In this document: positions 12,645 through 23,890 of the stretch, piece by piece
Layout of the letters: every line of letters begins with the position of its first letter
How positions within the stretch are numbered: the stretch's first letter is position 1
Origin: Ophiocordyceps camponoti-saundersi (nom. inval.)
Lineage: Eukaryota; Ascomycota; Sordariomycetes; Hypocreales; Ophiocordycipitaceae
Length of the DNA: 51,895 bases
Direction: 5' to 3'
Assembly (NCBI GenBank): GCA_003339415.1
Contig: PDHQ01000245.1
Location: 1-51,895 of the forward strand
Position numbers and translations under genes: made by a program
The notes under the pieces: generated by a model
The model's database searches: none
Told to the model about the DNA's origin: nothing
What the model saw: only the letters and a program-made list of their open reading frames with translations

Positions 12645-13262
12645 TCTTATATCTTTTTTTAAATTACTAAAGCTTAAAAGAGTACTTTACCCCGAGGCAG
12701 CTTCGCAGAACGTACTTTAGTAAGTAGTAGAAATATATCTCTATTTCCTTTTTAAATTAATTTAAGATAGAATAAAAATAGCTAAAATTATAAAAAAAAT
12801 ATAATATAAGTAAAGCTATAAAGAATCTTATATATTTTTTCCTTACTTTTTTACTACTTTTTCCTAGTTTTTTCTTTAAGTTAACGTAAAAGAGCCCTTT
12901 ATACTTACCCCTCCTTATAAATAATACGAGGTTTTAAGTAAACCTTTAAACCTTATTACTAAAAATTATTCTAAAAATATAAAGAAGGTATATCCCGGAA
13001 AAGTAAGTTTACGACCGAATACGTAGCGTAAGGCGCTTTTTCTAGCATATTACTAAGTACCCTTACCTATTTTCCTTATATATAGAAAAATTTTCAAAGT
13101 TTTAAGTTTTTTTCTTTAACTTTATAGTTATATACTATAACCTATATATATTATAACTTTAATCTACTTTATAACTCTTTCTAAATAAGCTATAAAGATA
13201 AAAAGGGTATTTTTAAGAAGCTTTTTTCCTAAAGAATATAATAAAGCTAACCGCTTTTAGCC
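12645..13262 (+). repeat. Internal direct repeat of the hAT element, unit 2
   Basis: Partner of 11212-11870. The two differ most around 11265-11290 / 12690-12712, where each has a different GC-rich insert after TTTACCCC. The 780 bp between the units is not shared, so this is not a simple tandem duplication. Confidence 0.75.
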
Positions 13263-13498
13263 TAGTCTCTTTAATCTCTCGCAAAATATCTAACTTTAAT
13301 TATACGCCTTCGATTACCTCCTAAGAAGAGCCTTCTTAAGTAACCTCGGCTAATTTTAATAGCTATAATAGTAATATAGCTATAAAATTAGATAGTATTA
13401 AGTTTTCGGATTAGGGACCTTTTTAGGAACTTTTAAGCCCTTCGAAAAAAGAAAAAAAAAAGGAAAAAATAGCTATTTCTTAATATAATATAAAGGAA

Positions 13499-13708
13499 TA
13501 TAAGGGATTAGTTTATAACTAATCGTAGCTAAATAAGGGGGATTATAGCGGATATATTTAGGTCTTCCTAATAGCGCTTAGTTATCGCGCGGGGTATATA
13601 GCTAGCTTAGGAGGGGGGCTTCTCTCCCCTCTCCTTCCTCTCTTCGATAGCTTTAATTATAACTTTACTTTAGCTTATTTCTAAAGTCGTTTTAGTAATA
13701 TTATTATA
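13499..13708 (+). repeat. 5' LTR of the mini LTR element
   Basis: 210 bp, same length as the 3' LTR. TATATA at 13595-13600 preceded by CGCGCGGGG and followed by a CT-rich stretch looks like the LTR core promoter. Confidence 0.9.
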
Positions 13709-15064
13709 TTAATTAAAGCTCCTTTTACCGCTAACCGAATATAAAAGTAAGATTTTAATATAGAACGCTATTAAATTCTACTTATATTAGAGCTACTCTT
13801 AGCTTATTCTAGCTTAAACTCTTAATTAGCTATTATATATACTAAATTTACGATTAACGGAGCCGTAATTAGGAAGCTTAAGTCCTAGTTTTACTATATC
13901 TTTTCTTATCTCGGTACCTTTTAGTAAATATTCCTTCCGTATATTATTATAGCTATAGATTTTTCTTATTAACTTAAAGCTTTTTTAGCGTACGTTTTTA
14001 AGCTTCTCGGGGAAAGTTATAAGGAGCGCTAAGTAAGTCTTTCCTTAGTTAGGATATATTAAAAGCTATTAAAGCCCCTTAGAGAATATATTATAAAGTA
14101 AGAATATACCCTTTTTAAAGCTAGATTATTATATTAGTCTAACTATACTAGGATTATTTTACTCTTATCTAAGCTATATAAAAAGCTATAAGAGCGCTTA
14201 GATTATAAGAACTAGCTTATAACGTATATAACTTTTACTAGCTTTCTCTAAGGCTTTAATAAAATATTTAGTTTTAGGAATATTCTTAACGCGCTAGTTA
14301 ATTTACCGCCCCCCTTTTTTACTAACCTAATAGATATCGCGTTTATATAATCTTATTTTAATATTATTAAGCGCTAGCGTTATTATTAGTATAATTAGAT
14401 TAGTTATTTTAAGCGTAACTATTTAAAGCTTTATAGGTAAATAGGGATATTAAGGTTAAGGCTTTTTATAAGCAGAGTAAGGTAGTTAGAGGTAGATTCG
14501 GAGTATTTTAATTAAGGGGATAATAAGTAAAAAGGGATAAGTATACGCTAAATATTATAGCTTAGGTAATTTCTAGCTTTATTATATTACTTTATATAAG
14601 GATAGTTTACGCGTAGCTTAAGTACGTAGATTTATTAGTAAGTATATATCGTAATTATATTACGCCCTAGCTTATAAACTAGCGCTAGCAGTATATAGCG
14701 ATAAGTATATAGCTAGCTTTATTATTTACCGTAATTAGGGTATTCTCTAAGTTTCCCGTAACTAGTATAATATTACTTAGCCTTATATATTAGCTATATA
14801 AGTAAATCTTTACTATTAGTATACGAGTTTATCTTTCCTTACCTTAAGCGGTGCTACGATTTTAAGCTTATTAGAATCTTCCTTATAAAGATTAAGGTTT
14901 AATTCCTTAAGCTATAAGGAAACCTTTCCGCCCTTTTATCTTTATCTTTACGGAGGCTATTAAGCTATTAGCTAGGGATTATATAAAATATTATGCTAGC
15001 GTAATAGTATATAATTTTTCCGTCTTACGCTTTTACCTTTTTAGCTAGTTTAAGGAGAGGGCTA

Positions 15065-15274
15065 TATAAGGGATTAGTTTATAACTAATTATAGCTAGAT
15101 AGGGGGGATTATAGCGGATATGTTTAGGTTTTCCTAATAGCGCTTAGTTATCGCGCGGGGTATATAGCTAGCTTAAGAGGGGGGCTTCTCTCCCCTCTCC
15201 TTCCTCTCTTTAATAGCTTTAATTATAACTTTACTTTAGCTTACTTTTATAGTCGCTTTAGTAATATTATTATA
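15065..15274 (+). repeat. 3' LTR of the mini LTR element
   Basis: 210 bp, matching 13499-13708 apart from scattered transitions. It carries the same TATATA (15161-15166) and CT-rich block, and is followed directly by TSD AGGAA. Confidence 0.9.
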
Positions 15275-18200
15275 AGGAATTTAAATTAGGCTCGGATAAG
15301 AATTCGAAGATTTATATTTTATAGTATAGCTTATTTACCTAATAGCTTCTTCTAATTAAGGAAAATAAAGAATAAAAAGTAAAAGCTATTTATATTATAT
15401 TAGTATTTTTTTTTCTTTTTTTTCCTTTTTTTTATTATAAAAAAAGCGTTATTAATTAAATTTTTTATATAAATAGCTATTCGAAGGAGTTTGTTTTTCT
15501 AGTTTATAAGTTTTAACCTTTAAATTTATCCTAGTATTATAAGAATAAACACGAAATAATTACTTATAATAAAACTCTAAAAAAAACTTAAAAAGAAGTA
15601 AGTTTTTAGCCTTTTTATTATTAATTTATTAATTTTATATTAGAATAATCTATTAAAAAATTTATAAAAATTTTTCGAAAAATAGGCTAAGTTAAACTTA
15701 GCTTTTAATACTAATTTAGCTTAGAATTTAGTTATTAATTTTCTTTTAACTATAAATATTTCTTTTTCTATAATTTACTCCGAGCTTTTTAATAAGCTTC
15801 TTGCTTATTATAATTAGTAAGTTATTTTCCTTTTATTTAAATTTTTAATTAACTTTTTCTAGGGACTACTAGCCTATCTATTACGCTAAGTTAAAGGATT
15901 ATTTAAAAAATTACTTTAACGAAGCCCTTTTAAAGTTAAATAATAACTTTATAAGTTACTTATCTAAAAGTAGCTTTTATAGCCTTATTTTTAATATCTA
16001 GACTTTAGCTACTTAAGATGCCTCTTTAAGCTTAATTATAGCTTATATTTTACTAAACTTTAAGCTATATTATAAGCTTATAAGTAAGTTATTTTTTTTT
16101 TATTTATTTATAAAAACTAATAATTTTTAGCTTTTAAAAAGCTTTTAGAATAGTATACTAGAAATTATATTTATACTAAAATTCTTTCTTACCTTAAAGC
16201 TTACTTTACTATTACTTTAAAGTTTATTAATAAGTATATTAATAATTTCTTTATCTTTTTATTTACTAATTTATTTATTTACTAATAATATTATATTAGT
16301 ATTACTTATTATAATGCTACTAATAATAAGACCTTTTTAAAAGCTTATTCCTTAGCTTATAACGACCTTTTTTCTAAAGAATTTACTAGCTAAATTCGCT
16401 GCCTAGTATATATTATTAATTTAATAGCTTAGGATATCTTTAAAGCCTTTTTAAATAATTCTAACTTAAAAAGGCAACTTCTAAATAAAAATACTACTTT
16501 ATAAGAGTATAATAGTAAGTTATTTATTCTTATTATAATTTTTTACTAATTATTTATTTTTATAGCGCTTTTTAACCGACTTTAATATATTTTACTTATT
16601 ATTAAGTATAATATAAAGCCTAAATAGCTTTTTTAAGAGGGTCTATAGTAGCAAAAATCTAAGGGAAATATAAAATAATTTAAAAAAAATAAAGGTTATT
16701 ATTAGTAAGTTTTTCTATTTATTAATTATTTATTTAACTACTAATTAATTAAATAGATAATGCTATAAGGTGGAATTCTATGTTTTTTATACTTAAAAAA
16801 GTATTAGAATTCCGTTCTACTTTAGAATAGGTTTCTAAATTAACGGAATATAAAGAGTATAAAAAAGTATTTTCTACTAATAAGGAATAGGAAGCTTTAA
16901 AAGATTTTAAAGCTATTTTTAACGTTTTTTTAACTCCTTCTATTTATTTAAAAGGCTACTTTTACACGATAAGTTTAGAAGAATTACTTTTTATTTATTA
17001 GATCTTTAATTAGCTTACTAAATTATAAGAAGAATTTTCTAACTTTAAAAAAAGCTAGGTATTTTTCTTTTTTTTATTTTTTAAAATACTTACTAATTAC
17101 TTTTTAGTCTTCTTATTCTATTACTTTTAAGACCTATATAATAGAGGGCTTAAAAAAGCTAAAGAAGTACCTTCTAAAATAACTTAAAAAAATAACTTAC
17201 TAGCTTTCCGACTTTATTTATTCGCTATTATATTAAACCTATAATATAAAAATATTTATTTTAAGGAAGACGGCTTCTTTTATTACTATTTAGCTATAAA
17301 AAAGGATATCTTATATTTTTTTAAGAGAAATTTAATCTATAAGTAAGATTATACTTTTTTTTATAATTTTTACTAATTATATTTAGCTATAAAACTACGG
17401 AAAATAAAGAAATAGACTTAGGAAGTCCTAAAACGTTTACCTTAGAAGAGTTCGACTTTAGTTTATAATCTAAAAAAATAGAAACTAACAAAGAATTAAA
17501 ATAATACCTTTTAGAAGCTTATTTACCTTCTAAGATATAGTTATATATTTTTTTTATAATTTTTTCTCCTTATTTACTAATTATTTCTTAGAGTAACCTG
17601 CTCTTATATTAGAAAAATAACGCTTTCCGCTTCCCTACTTTAATAATTTTAGCTAGAAAATTTTTAGCTATTCTAGCTATATTAGCCTTAATCGAGGCTA
17701 TTTTTTCTATTTCTAGTAATATTATTACGTTATCTAGGAATAATTTAAAACCTAAAACTATAGAGTAGTTAATCTTATTAAAAACCTAGAATTTAACGCT
17801 TACTAATTTTTAGGAAATTAAAGAAGAGGAAAATAAAGCTTTAGAAGAAGAAGATTAAAGCTTATAAGTTTTCTTTTATAGCTAGTTTTTTATTTATTAT
17901 TAGATAAATTTTTCTAGCTAATAATATATTTTTTTATTAATCTTTACTCTTTATATATTAATAATTTTATAAGTTTTAAGATTTTTAATAATTAAGCTTA
18001 TTTAAATTATATTAAGGCCTTTTTAAAGTTATATTATTATCTTACTATTTCTTATACTATTACTTTTTAAGTTATTACTCTTATTATTACTAGTTTTTAT
18101 TTCTTTTTTAAATATATTAAATTAAAGATTTTCTTCCTCGCTTAATAATAATCTAATAAAAAAAAACTTAACTTCTATATACTATATTAGTCGCGCTATC

Positions 18201-18422
18201 TAGTAGTATTTTTTTAAAATAAAATAGCTTACGTAAGCTAACTAAAACTTTAGTCCTTTTAGTCTTTAGTCTTTAGTTAGTTAGTCCCTATTTTTAAGGA
18301 CTAACTAAAGTCCTTATAGTAACTAACTAAAGACTAACTAAAAAGTACGTATTTTAGTCCGGACTTTTTTTAGTTAGTCCTAACTAACTAAAGACTGACT
18401 AATTTTAAACCCTGCTTTAAAC

Positions 18423-20900
18423 TATAAGTAATACTAAAAGTAAAAATAAGTAACCTACTTTATAAAAGGAAAATAGTAAAAATACTAAGCTCCTCTCTTA
18501 AGAAAAAGGTAAGGAAAAAGCTAAGTTCTTTTTATTAGATAAAGGTAAGAAAACTTTTACGTTATAAGAATCCTTTTTAAAAAAAAGAACCTTCTACCCC
18601 GAGGAAGAATACTTTAAGGAAATAATATTTTCTAAATCCTCCTATAATATTATTTAATTCTAGAAAACCTTCCTTACTTTCCTTAGAAAAGAAAAAATTA
18701 GTATAAATAGTTAATAAGGTATTTTATTTTTATAATATTATACCTTAAAACTTAGATTATCTTAGATATATTAACTTAAATAATAATTATATAATTATAT
18801 AATTAATTAAACTTATAAAAACTATTTAAATAATAAGTTTAGCTATAAGTTAAAAATATTAAATAGTTTAAGCTAGCTAGTATTTTTAATATTACTTTTA
18901 ATTAAATTAAGGAAACTAATTAAACTATTATTTACTAGAGTATTAACTAATTTATAAACGCTTTAAAATAAGTTATAGCTTAAAGTAAAGATTATATAAA
19001 TAAACTTATATAACTTATTCCCTCTTTTCTTAAAAGTTATATTATAAAATAATATTCTAGAGATTTAAATTTATAAATTAAACTAAAACTTATTTTTCCT
19101 AATTTTAAAATCTAAAAATAAGTAAAAGCCTTATAAAAAAGGTTTACTATCTAACTTAATATTACCGCTTTTACTATATAAAAATAAAGCTTTATATTTT
19201 AAGATATACTTACTAGAAAAGATTTCTAATTATAAATATTAAAAATAAAAAAATAGCTTAAATAGCTTTTTATCTTTAATAATCTATATTAATAATTATC
19301 TTTTCCTAACTTAATATCTTTTTTTAAGAAACTTTTTAATAGCTAATTAGCGAAAATACTTTAAATAACTAAGTATATAAATATAAATAACTTATTCTAA
19401 ACTTTTAAACTAAGCTAATTAAAGGGACTTAAAGTATATTTTAAAATAATATTATTTAATATATAGGTTAAGTAAGTTACCTTAATAAGAATATAAAGTA
19501 AATAGTCTTAAGAAGAAATCTCCGCGAAATCTAAACCGCTAACTAAAATATAAACTAAATAACTTCTTTAGAAAGCTAATAGATAATACTTAGAAACCTT
19601 TTAATAAAAATATTAAATTTAAAATAAAAATAAAATAGCTTTTCCCTAAGAAAAATAAAGAAAGCTTAAAAGGTAATTTTATTCTTATTAACCTTATTTA
19701 TAAACTTATAAATTAAGACCTTAATATAAATAAAGTCTTTACTATCTTTTCGGAAATATATAATACTATTCTTAGTATTTTAAAATAGCTTTAAGAAAGC
19801 GAAGATAACTCCTCTAAGATATCTAAAAATAAATAACTAGCAAATAACTTAAATTATTTTATTTTAAATTTTAAGAAATATTAAATAGACTTTTTTAATA
19901 TTATTAGGAATATTTTTCTTAAGAACTTTCTTATTATCGAAGCTATTTTATAAATAACTAATTTCTTTTTAAAATAAGTTTCCTATTTCTCTTATATAAA
20001 AATTTTAATATTTAGTAAAAACGGATTTTTTAACGCTATAGAAATATATATTAATATTAAAGTAAATAAATCCCTTACTAGAAAAAACTTACTTAATAAG
20101 TTTAATAATATTAATTATAATTTAATAATAATTCGAGGCCTTAATAATATTAAATTAGCCTTAACTTATAATTAAGCTACCTTTACTTTATATATTATTA
20201 GTAAAATTAGTAATAAATTTTACCTTAGTAAGTTTAAAGCTAGCGCTTAAGTTATTAAATATCTTCTTACCGGAGTTTTATTAAGATAAAGGTTCTTAAT
20301 TTTTTATAAAATTAATATCTTTAACTCTTAATAAGAGCTTTAAATTTAACTTTACGAAGGAATATATATTAAATACTATTTTACTTATAAAGTACTAGCT
20401 ATTTATAGATATATAATAGCTATTTTAATAATAATAATCCCTTTTTTTTAATAAGTACGATTTTAGCACTAATTAAAAATCCTCCTAAAAATTATAATTT
20501 TATTTTCTTTCCTAATTTTTATTTTTCTTTTTAATTTAATTATTTATAATTACTTTTATTTAATTATTTTTAACTTAAGTAATAAGCTAATCTCTTTTAT
20601 ATAGAAAGAAAAAGTTAATATTATATTAAATCTTAACTATTAATTCTCTTTTATAATTTTTTAATAAATTACTAAGAGGGATTTTTTAAATAACTTTAAT
20701 AAGCGTTTAATATTAAACTTTTTTTTAGATTAAATAATATTATTTAACGAAATTAATACTAACTTACCTCTTATTAATATTTAAATCTAAGTTAATTATA
20801 CTAATTATATATTTTTAAAATACCTAATATCTTAGAAATTAAAGGAGAGTATAGCGTTAAAATTTATACTCTTAATCCTTAGTTATCTAGAAAGGTAAAA
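18423..20900 (+). pseudogene. Probable gag/protease part of the chromovirus (RIPped)
   Basis: It lies between the hAT right TSD and the RT region, where Gypsy elements keep gag and protease. Lys/Glu-rich formerly coding texture is visible near 18420-18700. I could not locate a zinc knuckle or a protease D(S/T)G motif with confidence, so the assignment rests on position. Confidence 0.45.
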
Positions 20901-23890
20901 TAGCTATATAATTCCTTTCCGAAGCTATAAGAAAATACTAAACTAATTAATCTACCCCCGGAATAATATCTAAAAATTCCCTTATCGATAATTAGTATAG
21001 GAAAAAACTTCGTTTATATTTTTACTTATTAAATAAACTTAATTAGGATTTCCCTTATAAAAAATATAACGATATATATTTATAAAGTAAAATAAAATAA
21101 GCGCTTAAAGCTTTACTTTTCACTAGCTTATATTTTATTATTTAAAGAAAAGGTAAACTATATATTATTAATAACTTATAAGCTTTAAATAATATAGCTA
21201 TTCCTAATATATATTAAATACCTTTTTTTTAAAATATAATTTATAAGTTAGTAAGCAAAAAAGTTATTTTTACTATCGATATTTAAAGTTTTTTTTATTA
21301 GTTTCTTATTTATTTAAATTACTAAAAGCGGTTTATAATTATTTCTTACCGCAAATTAGAGAAAGCTATAATTACTCTTATAAGGTATAAAAATTCGCTT
21401 ACTTATATATAAAGATTTATTAATTATATTCTTTTATTATATAAAATATACGTTACCGGATATATTAATAATATAATAATCTTCTCTAATATTTTAAAAG
21501 ATTATATTAAGTATCTAACTATAATATTTAATCTTTTTATTAATATAAATCTTTCCTTTTTTACTTTTAAATTATTCTTTTATTACTTATTTATAAAAAT
21601 ATTAATAAATTTATATTAATAAATATTTAATTTTAAGTAAAAACTTTATAAAATATTAAGTTCTTTAATATTTTATAATATTTTAAGTAATAAAATTAAT
21701 TAATTAGATAGATAAAATATCTTATTCTTTATTTTATATAATAAATTAACTTTTTTTAAAAATATAAAATAATAATATTCTAAGAAAGATAGGAAAATAA
21801 AATACTTATTATTAAATTAAAAAGAAATACTTTTACCTCCTAATCTAAGATTATCTTAATAAAGAAAAAAACTAATTATTTTAATAATATTATTAATATT
21901 CTTTATAATAATACTATTTTTAGTTAGTTTTTTCCTAATTATTAACTTTTTTTATAAATCGATATTTTCTAAAAAAATAATTTTATAACTTATCTTTTTT
22001 ATATTAATAATAAAAAATCTTAGAAACTATTTTTAGCTTCGCCTTAATAATTTATTAAACTTATTTATTATCTTAATTATATATTTAAATTAGCTAAAAC
22101 TAAATATTAGCTAACTAAACTTAAAATCTCCTATTTAGTTTAAGCTTATTATAAACTCTAAACTTATTTAATTAAAACTTAAAAACTAAAAATTATAATT
22201 TTTATAAATTATATTATAATTTTAGTAATTATAAAATAAACCTCTCTTTTTACTATTAATATAAAAAATAATTATTATTTTACTTTTATTTTTTAGTTTC
22301 GAAGTTAATATTTTTTTAAATTTAATATATTTCTAATATTTTTAATATTCTTATAAACTCTTTTTTACGCCTCTTCTTAAAGGTAGCCTTAGAAAAAAAA
22401 TAAGGAGAATTTAAAAATATCTAAGAAGATTATATAAATTAGGAATACGCGCTTATTTCCTTAGAAGCTATTTTTAATAACGCCTTCTAATATAAGATTT
22501 CCGAAAAATATCTCCTTAATATATAATAATTTAAAATCTTAGAGTAATTTAAAAATAAAAACTTTTAGAAAAAACTTACTTTTATTTAAGGAAATAGCTT
22601 ATTATATTTTAAGGATATTAATAATTAATAATAACTTTATATTCCTAAAAATTACGCTAAAGAAATTATTTTTAAATATTATTTTTATAAATTTTATATT
22701 AGCTAAAAATATATATAAGCTAAACTTTTTTAATTTTATTATTTCTTAACTAAAAAAAAATTTATAATTTTATAAATAAATATAATATTTATAAATAAAA
22801 TTAAACTAATAGATAAGCTTTTTTTAAGGAAATAGTTTTTATTTATTCCTTAGCGATTTCTTTTTATATAATTATAATAAACTTTATTATTAGACTTTTT
22901 TTAGTTTTTTTAGAAAATTTACCTTAGTCTAAACTTAAAGGAAAGTTTTATAATACTCTCCTTACTATTACTAATAAGTTCTTAAAAATATATATTTTAA
23001 CTTTTAAATATAATTACTTTATTATTAAAAAATAAGCTTAGCGGCTATATAATAAGCTTACTTATTATAACTAAAGAATCTTTAAATAAATTATCTCTAA
23101 TTAAGATTTAAAATTTATATTTAAGCTTTAAAAAACCTTATAGTTTATTTTTAGTACTAAACTCCTAATATTAACTATATATTACCTATAAATTAATAAT
23201 TTATCCGAAAAATAAAACTAGATTATTAAAATCGCTTTTAGATTTTTCGCTATTAATTTCCCGATAAAATAATAAATTAACGCTTTACTAGCTTTTTAGT
23301 TTTTATTTAATAACTCCTTTTTCTTAATTATTAAGATTACGCTAAGTAAGTTATTTATTAGATTTTAAATAAATAATAATTCTCGTTATTTAAGTAATTA
23401 AGCTTCCCTTAAATTTAGGAAAATATTAAAAGATAAGGTAATTATTTTTATTACTTATACTTAAGCTATAATAAAAAGATAATATAATAAAAAATATTAA
23501 AAGCTTAAGTTTAAGCCTAGTAATTAGGTTTAGCTAAAACTTAGGAAAAGATATCTTATTTCTAATAGATAAATAGCGAAGCTTTTAAAATAATAAACTA
23601 GGCTTTTCCGCGTAATTAAATAAATTAGTTATTTAGCTTATTAACTAAATCTTAATAATTTTATAAATATTTATTTTATTATATTAATTATATAATTTTA
23701 ATTAGCTAATATTTTAAGAGAATAACTTAGCTCTAAGCTTAATATTAATAATTATAAGATCGAATAAATCCTTAATAAGAGAAAGGTTAAGAGAGGGCGA
23801 GGTGCTATTTAAATAAAATACCTTATATATTAGAAAAGATACCTAAGTAATAATAATTAGTAAGTAGCTAAGAAGGACTTCTAATAAAAG
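20900..23890 (+). pseudogene. Gypsy pol: reverse transcriptase, integrase and chromodomain (RIP-inactivated)
   Basis: One frame carries all landmarks. RT motif A is T-I-D-I at 21272-21283. RT motif C is Y-I-N-N-I-I-I-F-S from 21461, a RIPped YIDD. The integrase TAYHPQTDG block is at 23174-23200, where every mismatch is a C-to-T or G-to-A change. The integrase C-terminal region is at about 23540-23700. A chromodomain is at about 23750-23890: a (D/E)RIL start, the KRGRG stretch, and RIPped Trp codons in a WKGYxxxxxQW pattern. The frame is unbroken across 2.6 kb, so decay was by substitution. The family copies RNA to DNA and integrates it; the chromodomain targets heterochromatin. An LPPE-like motif near 20957 hints at the RT start. 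Confidence 0.85.

Larger units (their letters stand above)
13499..15274 (+). mobile_element. Non-autonomous LTR retroelement (mini LTR element) nested in hAT copy A
   Basis: Two 210-bp direct repeats (13499-13708, 15065-15274) enclose 1356 bp, with the 5-bp TSD AGGAA at 13494-13498 and 15275-15279. A purine tract AAGGAGAGGG (15052-15061) lies just before the 3' LTR, as expected of a polypurine tract. The interior is too short for pol. It has coding-like CpG-rich texture but no recognised domain and no clear primer-binding site. A solo LTR of the same family is at 47840-48049. The LTR ends read TATA...TATA after RIP; the better-preserved solo LTR shows the original TGTA...TACA type. Confidence 0.9.
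13300..17858 (+). pseudogene. hAT transposase, RIP-inactivated and interrupted by an LTR element
   Basis: Translation in one frame at 16394-16435, allowing RIP reversal (CA to TA, G to A), reads IRCLAHIINLIAQD, the conserved block of hAT transposase cores. About 17641-17800, in another frame, resembles the hATC dimerisation domain: LARKFLAI, then E-x-I-F-S at 17694-17708, then SRNNLKP. A run of acidic codons ends at a stop near 17858. The N-terminal part begins before 13494 and resumes at 15275, interrupted by the nested LTR element. The real start is not visible. The frame change may be an intron or an indel. A family transposase would cut and paste DNA between the CAGGG TIRs. It cannot be functional now. 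Confidence 0.75.
9884..18414 (+). mobile_element. hAT-superfamily DNA transposon, copy A (RIPped, host of a nested LTR element)
   Basis: The left end TAAGGTTTAAAATTAG (RIPped CAGGG...) mirrors the right end CTAATTTTAAACCCTG. Both flanks carry the hAT-type 8-bp TSD. Subterminal regions (9890-10085 and 18240-18410) are packed with TTAGTTAGT / ACTAACTAAAG words, probable transposase-binding repeats. The interior holds a hAT transposase remnant on the + strand. The length of 8531 bp includes the 1776-bp nested element, so the original was about 6.75 kb, long for hAT. An inverted relative starts at 47371. Confidence 0.85.
9876..18422. repeat. 8-bp target-site duplication of hAT copy A
   Basis: TTTTAAAC (9876-9883) lies directly before the left TIR and CTTTAAAC (18415-18422) directly after the right TIR. 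They differ only by a RIP-type C/T. Eight base pairs is the standard hAT TSD length. Confidence 0.8.

Noticed and set aside
11212..13262. The ~620-bp direct repeats as LTRs of another retroelement
   Set aside because: The interval is only 780 bp, no TSD or terminal TG...CA boundary was found, and both lie inside the hAT element.
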